A stretch of 64,000 nt of DNA from Pyrocephalus nanus (taxonomy: Eukaryota > Chordata > Aves > Passeriformes > Tyrannidae): assembly GCA_038380795.1 (NCBI GenBank), contig CM076261.1:93642418-93706417 (forward strand). Reading direction: 5' to 3'. The position numbers were made by a program, and so were the translations under genes. Below the pieces are notes generated by a model that ran no database searches, had not been told where the DNA came from, and saw only the letters and a program-made list of their open reading frames with translations. Of the stretch, positions 57,817-64,000 are shown in pieces; positions within the stretch are counted from its first letter, which is position 1, and every line of letters begins with the position of its first letter.

Positions 57817-57839
57817 TTTTTTTTTTTTTTTTTTTTTTT
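57817..57839. repeat. Poly-T run (23)
   Basis: Twenty-three uninterrupted T residues, 627 bp after the T44 run. Confidence 0.95.
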
Positions 57840-60514
57840 ATTTCACCAAAATAGAAAACTGAATGGGAAATGGATATGAAATGGGTTGCAATAAAAGAAC
57901 TTTTGGGTTGAGGGCTTGTTTGGAGTCCTGGAAAATTGGGCTTTAGTCTGAGATCCATATCTTGGACCAGATTCGTTCCTTTTGGCAAAGTTGATATTCC
58001 TTGATTGATCATTTTTTACCTCTCTCTTTACTGAAGTTCTGAAAGGTGTATTCTGCTTAAAAATGACGAACCATAGCTTAGGTGATTTAAGGACAGACTT
58101 TGATGTTTTTAACAGGTAGGATTGTTACAGCTCAGGGATGGTAACTGTATTCCAGTCTTTCCTTCTGACATTGTCTATTTAAGTAGCAGAACAACCCCTC
58201 ATGTTTTTGTGTTCTTTGAGAAAATTTCACAGAAGCAAAAAATAAATAATTGTTATGCTAATAGTAAGTAGACAAAGAAAATGAAACCTTCCCATATCTG
58301 CCAGCTGTGCACTGTGGCCTTTGAAAATACAAAAGCCCTTCAAATAGCCTGGGCCTTGGCTGCATTATCTCTGCCTAGAAAAATCCTGCCCTTGTTTTTG
58401 ACCCTTCTTTTATTTAGGAGAACCTGAAGTGTATATACATCCAGATAAACATTTTCAAAAATCTTTCTCTTGTTAAGTCTGCTTTTGAATTTTCTTTTGT
58501 GCAACAATGTACTTTGAGAGACTTAAGTATGTTCTTAAAGGTAGGTGTGTCTTAAACGTAGCTGTGCTCAGAGCAGGTGAAATAAGGAATGCATAGACTG
58601 TCCATACAGAAGTGTAAAGTAAAAATGTCATTTTTTTACAGAGTAAAAAATGTAACAATTGGGAGGAGAGTAAGAGTAGTAGAGGGGATCTTTTATAAAC
58701 TATCAGTATATAAGAAATCATGTATTTCTTCAAAATATTGGGCTCTAAGGCAACTCCAGCTTCTAGTTTGCTAAGAGTCTAAAAAGGAAAACAACAGAAG
58801 CAGAAAGAAATAGAAAAAAGAAAATAAAGATCTCCTTTCATATTATTAATGTTGGTAGGATAAAAAAGTGCTTGGAGACATGGTTTGAAATGCTATTTCA
58901 TTACCTTCTCTGCAGTCCAATCCATGTACATATTTATCTGGATCTGAAAGAAGCTGACAAACTCAAGGCAATATTAGAATGCAACAATACTCCAATTAAC
59001 CTTGACAGCATTAATAACAATGATGTGCCACCTGTATCAGTTAAATGTTTCATCATCTTAGATGGAGTTAATTGAAATTAATCAGCAGCACTGGGAGGTT
59101 AAAAAAAGCTGAGAGAATTTTTTAAGGGATATGATGGATTTATATACTCCTAGGCTTCACCTGAGAACAAAACACACAGGCATATATTCATGAAGTGACC
59201 CATGACAATTAAAAGCCAGGAAGATGTTTTTTCACTTGTTTTAATTGGATATAGAGAAAAGAATGGACAAACTGTACAAGAATTGGGTTGATTCTTTCCA
59301 TGCAGTATTCCAAAGGAACATGACTATAATATCTTTCTATCCACCTGCATAAAGGTAAATATCCAGGAAAGAAAAAACATCTGTCTGTGTCATCACTTAA
59401 TTAACATCAACCCTGGACAGCAAAATAGCTTTGCCTTGTCCATCAGATTTTAATGTGCATTTTGAGCAGGGATTTTCTTTTCCATCTTTCTCTGTGGGTG
59501 TCATTTGCCATTAACAGATGCATTTTATGTGATTTCCCTCTTTCATTCTTTCTGTACTCCCACATGGGACAACTGGGTTGGGAAGCTCACAGATCTACAG
59601 GTGACTCCCAATTGACAGGAAGATGGATGCATAAAAAGAACATTTTGGGGCTTGAATCTCTTCTGGAAATTTCCTTGAGTGTTTTTTCTAAATCAGCTCT
59701 AAAGGGAGGAGGAGCAAGGCAGACACAGGTCATATGTCATAGACAGAAATGCTGTTTTCAGTTTTGGGAGAATGCCTCTGCACCTCTTGGTTAAAGCTAC
59801 AGAGAAGGCTGCTTCCTACTTTTACCTCAATCTCCTGTTTCTAGAACTGATTCAGTTCTCTTGTCAAACATTTGGGTAACAAGGACCCATAAAGTTCATT
59901 ATATCCTTCCCTTTGCTATCAGAAGCAATTATATATTCCTGTGTGGGAAGATCTACCCAAAAAATCTAAGATTTCACTACCACTACTGTTTCCTTCCCCT
60001 CATATGATTCCTGAAAGCTTGAGTGACTTTGTTCAGTTTTCAGGCATAACCTGGAGTCCGGAGAGCACACAAGAACAGGCAGATAGAGGAGCCCACGAAC
60101 TGTGGGATGCTGATGGTCCTCTGTGGTGCTGGGGGTTGGAGACTGTTTATCTCACATTACCTGTAACTCACAGATAAAATTTGATTATAGGGTGGGGGAC
60201 ACAGAGAGTGATTGATGGGCAGTAGAGCACACCAACACAAAGTAGATGTTGTGGGTATTTTGGGCAACATGACAATACTCACTGGACTCTGCTCCTACCT
60301 TTGGGAAGCCCCTGTCTTGAATGGAGGCCTTTTTAATTGTGCCTTTTGCCAAATCAAAGCGATAGAGGAACGTTGTCATCACCCACTGACATGAATAAAT
60401 ACAGGTCTTGATCAGGAAGGTGCTGCTGCTGTGGTGCCTCCATGTTCCTTGTGATCTGGGTGTCACTTGCCCACTGATGTGTTTATATTCTGTCATCTGG
60501 GGACATAGTTGTAG
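57840..60514. other. Unique AT-rich sequence, nothing recognised
   Basis: About 2.7 kb with no recognised transposon or exon. A 113-codon + strand frame at 59453-59794 has no recognisable domain. Confidence 0.42.
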
Positions 60515-60700
60515 TCACAGAATCGTGGAATCACTAAGGCTGGAAGAGACCTCTTAGATCATCAAGTCCCACCATTAACCCAGCACTGCCAAGCTCACCA
60601 CTAAACCATGTCCACCATCTACATGTTTTTTGAACATTTCCAATTATGGTAATTCCACCACTACCCTGGGCAGCCTGTTCCTGATTTTGCATGTGGAAGT
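60515..60700 (-). mobile_element. CR1 LINE 3' fragment
   Basis: An antisense CR1 of about 185 bp: TCACAGAATCGTGGAATCAC, TAAGGCTGGAAGAGACCTCT, TTAGATCATCAAGTC and CACTACCCTGGGCAGCCTGT. It ends soon after. On the - strand, the normal end of ORF2 (VDMV..-like) lies in the ACCATGTCCACCATCTACAT region. Confidence 0.92.
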
Positions 60701-62073
60701 TCCTACACTCAGCAGCTACATGTCTTGATAAAGTTACCTAAGAAGCTGAACCATAGCTGAAATTGGAGTTTTTCAACTCCTATTAGCCTGTTTGATCAAG
60801 ACATTGGTCTTAACCTAGAAATACCAACCCAGAAAAAGTAGAGAGTGACTGAAACAGAAAAATTAGAATTGCAGGAACATTCTTCTTGGCTTTACCCTGA
60901 TACCTCTCTTTCTTCTGTTCTCATTTTTACTTCTTTTAAAAACTGCAGATGAGCTTTGCATCAGTCTACTTTAAGCAGCCACATGTGCCAGCACCAAGGG
61001 TTCTCAGGTCAGTAGAGAAACCTTTCCAAGCTGCCATGGAGAGCTCTAATAGAGACCACCAGGAGCAGCTTCACTCCCTCTTGCTCATATGCAGAGTGCA
61101 CAGTTGAACTTGACACACATTATCAGGCTGTAATTCATGTAGGTATTGGTCAAGGGACAATTTCCAACACTTAGAGAAATAAATCTTCAGAAATCTGCCA
61201 AAGATATAACATAAAACCAATAAGGGGTATTAACATATGTGTGTGTGTGGAAGTGGATATTGTTTAATCATGGTAGAGATGAGCAGAAATAAATACTAAA
61301 TATCAGAGTGGCCTGGAACAACAACAATACTCTCTAACTTGGTGTGACTTTAAGGGAAAAAGAGAGAGAAAAAAAATAATAAAAAAAAAAATCTGTATTT
61401 GTTTTTAATAAGCCCTGTGAAAGATGTTCTTGGAGCTTCACTCCTCAGCACGTTCTTCCAGAAATAGATTCAGATGTTGGGGTATCACTTGTTTGTGTCT
61501 GAACACCGATATGTTCTTGAGCTAAAAATGAAACACTGAGCAGATGCTGACTTGAAGTGACATGTTCTAAAAGCAGGCGAGTTGGATGCTGTCAACAGCC
61601 AATAAACACATACAAACAAGAAAAGCAAAAAAAAATGAAGGAATAAGAAAAGGCAGTTGTTAGACATAACACCCTTTGACAGGGGATTAATGAACAGGAT
61701 TAATTAAACTGATATTATGAACCTCACACCCCCAGTTCTCATTTCCAATTAACAAGTGAAGAAAGCAAGGCACAAGGCAATGACACCACATCCTCCTTGG
61801 GGGATTGAGGTGTTTACTCATAAGCCCCTCCTCTGTAGACACCAGTCTCTGTGGAGCTTTTCTTCAGAAGGCAACTTCTCTTCCACTGAACAACCTCCAG
61901 ACTTGGGTATGTTCTTCTTCTCCCTGTGGGTTTTCTTCTCATTTCCATCTTGATGGGATGACTTTGTTTTAGAGACGAGACCTGTCTCCTTTTCCTTTTT
62001 CTGAGCAGTGAACTGTGCAGGGACAGTGTGGCCACGGGACATAAAGGGCCAGTAGTGTGAAACCATCAACCTG
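60701..62073. other. Unique AT-rich sequence, nothing recognised
   Basis: About 1.4 kb with a short (TG)6 run near 61236-61248 and an A-rich patch at 61365-61391. No family or exon recognised. Confidence 0.4.
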
Positions 62074-62117
62074 AGCCCCAACAGGGCACAAACCCACAAC
62101 CTCCTAACTGTGAGAGT
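62074..62117 (-). repeat. Weak tRNA-derived SINE-like stretch
   Basis: Read on the - strand, CTCACAGTTAGGAGGTTG followed by TGGGTTTGTGCCC resembles the anticodon-to-T-arm half of tRNA-derived SINEs, where the B-box is GGTTCRANNCC. The A-box half and a LINE-type tail are not seen. It could be a decayed ancient SINE; chance is possible. Confidence 0.27.
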
Positions 62118-63307
62118 TTGGAAGAGTTATAACATCAGGAACACAAAAAATTGTAGATCTCCCATGCAATCATGAGAACTTTCATAAAAGCAATTTGTTT
62201 GTCAGATGTTCACGTTGTTATAGATACCTAATGAGAGAACTGGAAGGGGATCTGAAGCTCTGCTGCACTTTATATAAATATTTTTTTGCAAAATTTGCTG
62301 ATGTTATAATTTCAGACCAAAATGCTTTGCCTGTGTGAAGGTCTCTTGACATTCTCAACCCTGTATAAACTTCTAAAGGAATTTTCTTCCAGGCAGTGCC
62401 ATGAGTTATTTGCAAAGATTAGCTTTCCTCTTTTTTAGAATAAGTCTTCTAGTTAGGAAGTTCATATATTTTCTTATATTTCACAGTATAGTTCTTGACA
62501 TTGTACCTTCAAAGACATAAAATTTTCAGTATTCTTTTAAAATCTATTTCTATTGTACTTGTAATTTTTTCCATTCTTTGTCAGCGCCTTAGCAGATGAA
62601 TGAACAGAAGAACACTGATTAACCTGAAATTTTTTTATTCCTTGTATCTCACTACTGTGGTATAATTTCATTTTTCTAGTAAATGAGTAGGTGCAGAGAA
62701 GATCTGCTTTTTTTTATTTGTGCTTTTTGTTTAATTACTTTAGCATTGTTAGTGTTTTGTGTCCTTATGCCTTCCTGTAATGATATCAGGGAAATTTAAT
62801 TCCATGAACTCCCTTGAAGGAAGATATTTATATAATATAAAACAGTGGCTATCTTTACTTGAAAGAAGAAAAAAAACTCTACAATTCCCTCCTGATTTCT
62901 TAAGTTATTTTTACATCTCTCAAAATCAGCTGTAAATTTCATTTCAATATGTTGGATTTTGGACTCTCTCTAAGGAAAGAAAAGGATCAGAACTGGTAGA
63001 TTAGGTTTGAAAACCAAGATGACATTTTCAATAAGGTAGTAGGAAATTATCACAAATTTGTTTTGAATTCTTTGTCAAAACAAAACCCAAAGAAAGACCT
63101 TAATATTTTAGACATTTTTTAGGGTAAAAAATAAATATATAAGGGGAATGCCTGAAGATCATATATATTTATCTCTTCTGTATAAAAATTATCCACTTTC
63201 ATCACTTCTTGAACAGTCAGAAATGTTTTAGATGTCTGAGTATAGGTTAAGCAGTTTTATAGTTCCTTTACAATAGCACATAACACACTTTCAAGGACTG
63301 CACATAT
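62118..63307. other. Unique AT-rich sequence, nothing recognised
   Basis: About 1.2 kb, strongly AT-rich, no recognised repeat or exon. Confidence 0.4.
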
Positions 63308-63410
63308 CATGGAATAATGGAATTATAGAATAGTTGGTGTTGGGAGGGACCTTAAAGATCACCCAGTTCCAACCCCCCTGCCATGGGCAGGGACACCTCC
63401 CACTAGAAAG
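63308..63410 (-). mobile_element. CR1 LINE tail fragment, relatively intact
   Basis: About 100 bp antisense CR1: GGAATTATAGAATAGTTGG, GGGAGGGACCTTAAAGATCA, CCCAGTTCCAACCCCCCTGC and CATGGGCAGGGACACCTCCC. It closely follows the usual CR1 3' end, so it is probably young. Severely 5'-truncated. Confidence 0.94.
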
Positions 63411-63628
63411 ATACCTAACAGCTTTATCATGGTCAGTCATTCTCCAGTCCTTTGTAAATAAATGTTCCTTCTCTACCCACAGCAGCAGTCACATGGACAG
63501 TCCACACTCATTTATTAAATATGACAAGCAATTATTGAAGTGCCTTTACAAACAGAGGCAGCACATCCTGCTACATCCCCAGATGATGCAGCTCGAGCAC
63601 AGCTCAGATTTACAGTCAGTGGAACCAT

Positions 63629-63730
63629 ATGAAGTTTAACAAAGAAAAATGCTGGATTCTGCACCTGGGATGGTGCAGCCTGAGAGTTATGGACAGACTG
63701 GGGAATGAGAAGCTGGAGAGCAGTATATAG
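63629..63730 (+). mobile_element. Internal CR1 ORF2 fragment without 3' end
   Basis: From 63629 one frame reads MKFNKEKCWILHLGWCSLRV followed by MDRLGNEKLESSI and a stop at 63728. This fits the CR1 ORF2 segment after the RT core (family: LMKFNK.KCKVLHLGR). The 3' UTR and tail are missing, and the sequence turns unique after the stop. It lies 220 bp from a CR1 tail on the opposite strand, so the two are separate pieces. Confidence 0.78.
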
Positions 63731-64000
63731 ATTAAACAATCTGCATGGGATGAAAAATTCGGTGTAATTTCTGGTTTTGAATTAGAACTGATTTAAAAGA
63801 AAATGTAATGTCTGTCTTTAAGGAAAACCCCTGCATTGCCATATATTATGTTTACCAAAGCTGGAGTGAAAAGTCAATATTTTGAAGGCTTAGATGGAGA
63901 GAAAAGTTCTGAAAAAACTGGGAACAAAACTTTTCAACTCAGAGCCATTTGCTCTCTGCTGTGTGTTTGACAGAAGCTGTAGTCCTGGTCAGACATTCTC

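Noticed and set aside
1..64000. CRISPR arrays, bacterial operons, phage or plasmid features
   Set aside because: No regularly spaced repeats of the right kind. CR1 and avian LTR content show that this is vertebrate nuclear DNA.

Overview
The window looks like nuclear DNA from a bird, most likely a neoavian and plausibly a passerine. The strongest evidence is about two dozen CR1 LINE fragments on both strands, many ending in the CR1 tail of ATTCTATG-type octamers. A fragment of an avian LTR beginning TGTGGTGGGTTGACC agrees with this. The species and clade are inferred from repeat type only; no gene marker is present.

I found no protein-coding gene, exon, rRNA, functional tRNA or CRISPR array that I can support. 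The longest open frame (322 codons, + strand, 4300-5268) runs antisense through a CR1 copy and resembles no family I know. All other long frames are also short, unrecognised, or CR1 remnants. The window reads as intergenic or deep intronic DNA.

Layout. 0.5-9.4 kb: CR1 pieces at 0.5, 3.5, 4.4, 6.2, 7.5 and 9.2 kb. 10-20 kb: poly-T/poly-A tracts, a 68-bp imperfect tandem duplication, CR1 at 12.1, 13.2, 16.1 and 18.5 kb, and a (TA)16 microsatellite. The 18.5-kb copy still shows the reverse transcriptase catalytic block, mutated and internally deleted. 22-27 kb: CR1, the LTR fragment at 23.5 kb, and two CR1 copies facing each other at 26.3-27.1 kb. 30-36 kb: four CR1 copies, including the longest well-preserved one (about 640 bp, 32.5-33.2 kb). 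36-56 kb: poor in recognisable young CR1. It holds two short CR1 tails, an exact 85-bp dispersed duplication at 40.6 and 41.8 kb, and what looks like a much older CR1 at 49.7-51.1 kb. 56-64 kb: CR1 at 56.4, 60.5, 63.3 and 63.6 kb, a 44-T homopolymer, and two weak tRNA-like stretches.

The genes-working-together question does not apply. The coding sequence I recognise is the decayed C-terminal part of CR1 ORF2 (reverse transcriptase), repeated in many copies. I did not find a new biological system. The observations most worth checking are the perfect 85-bp duplication, the old CR1 near 50 kb, the repeat-poor 42.4-49.5 kb block, and several unique AT-rich segments that resemble conserved non-coding elements.
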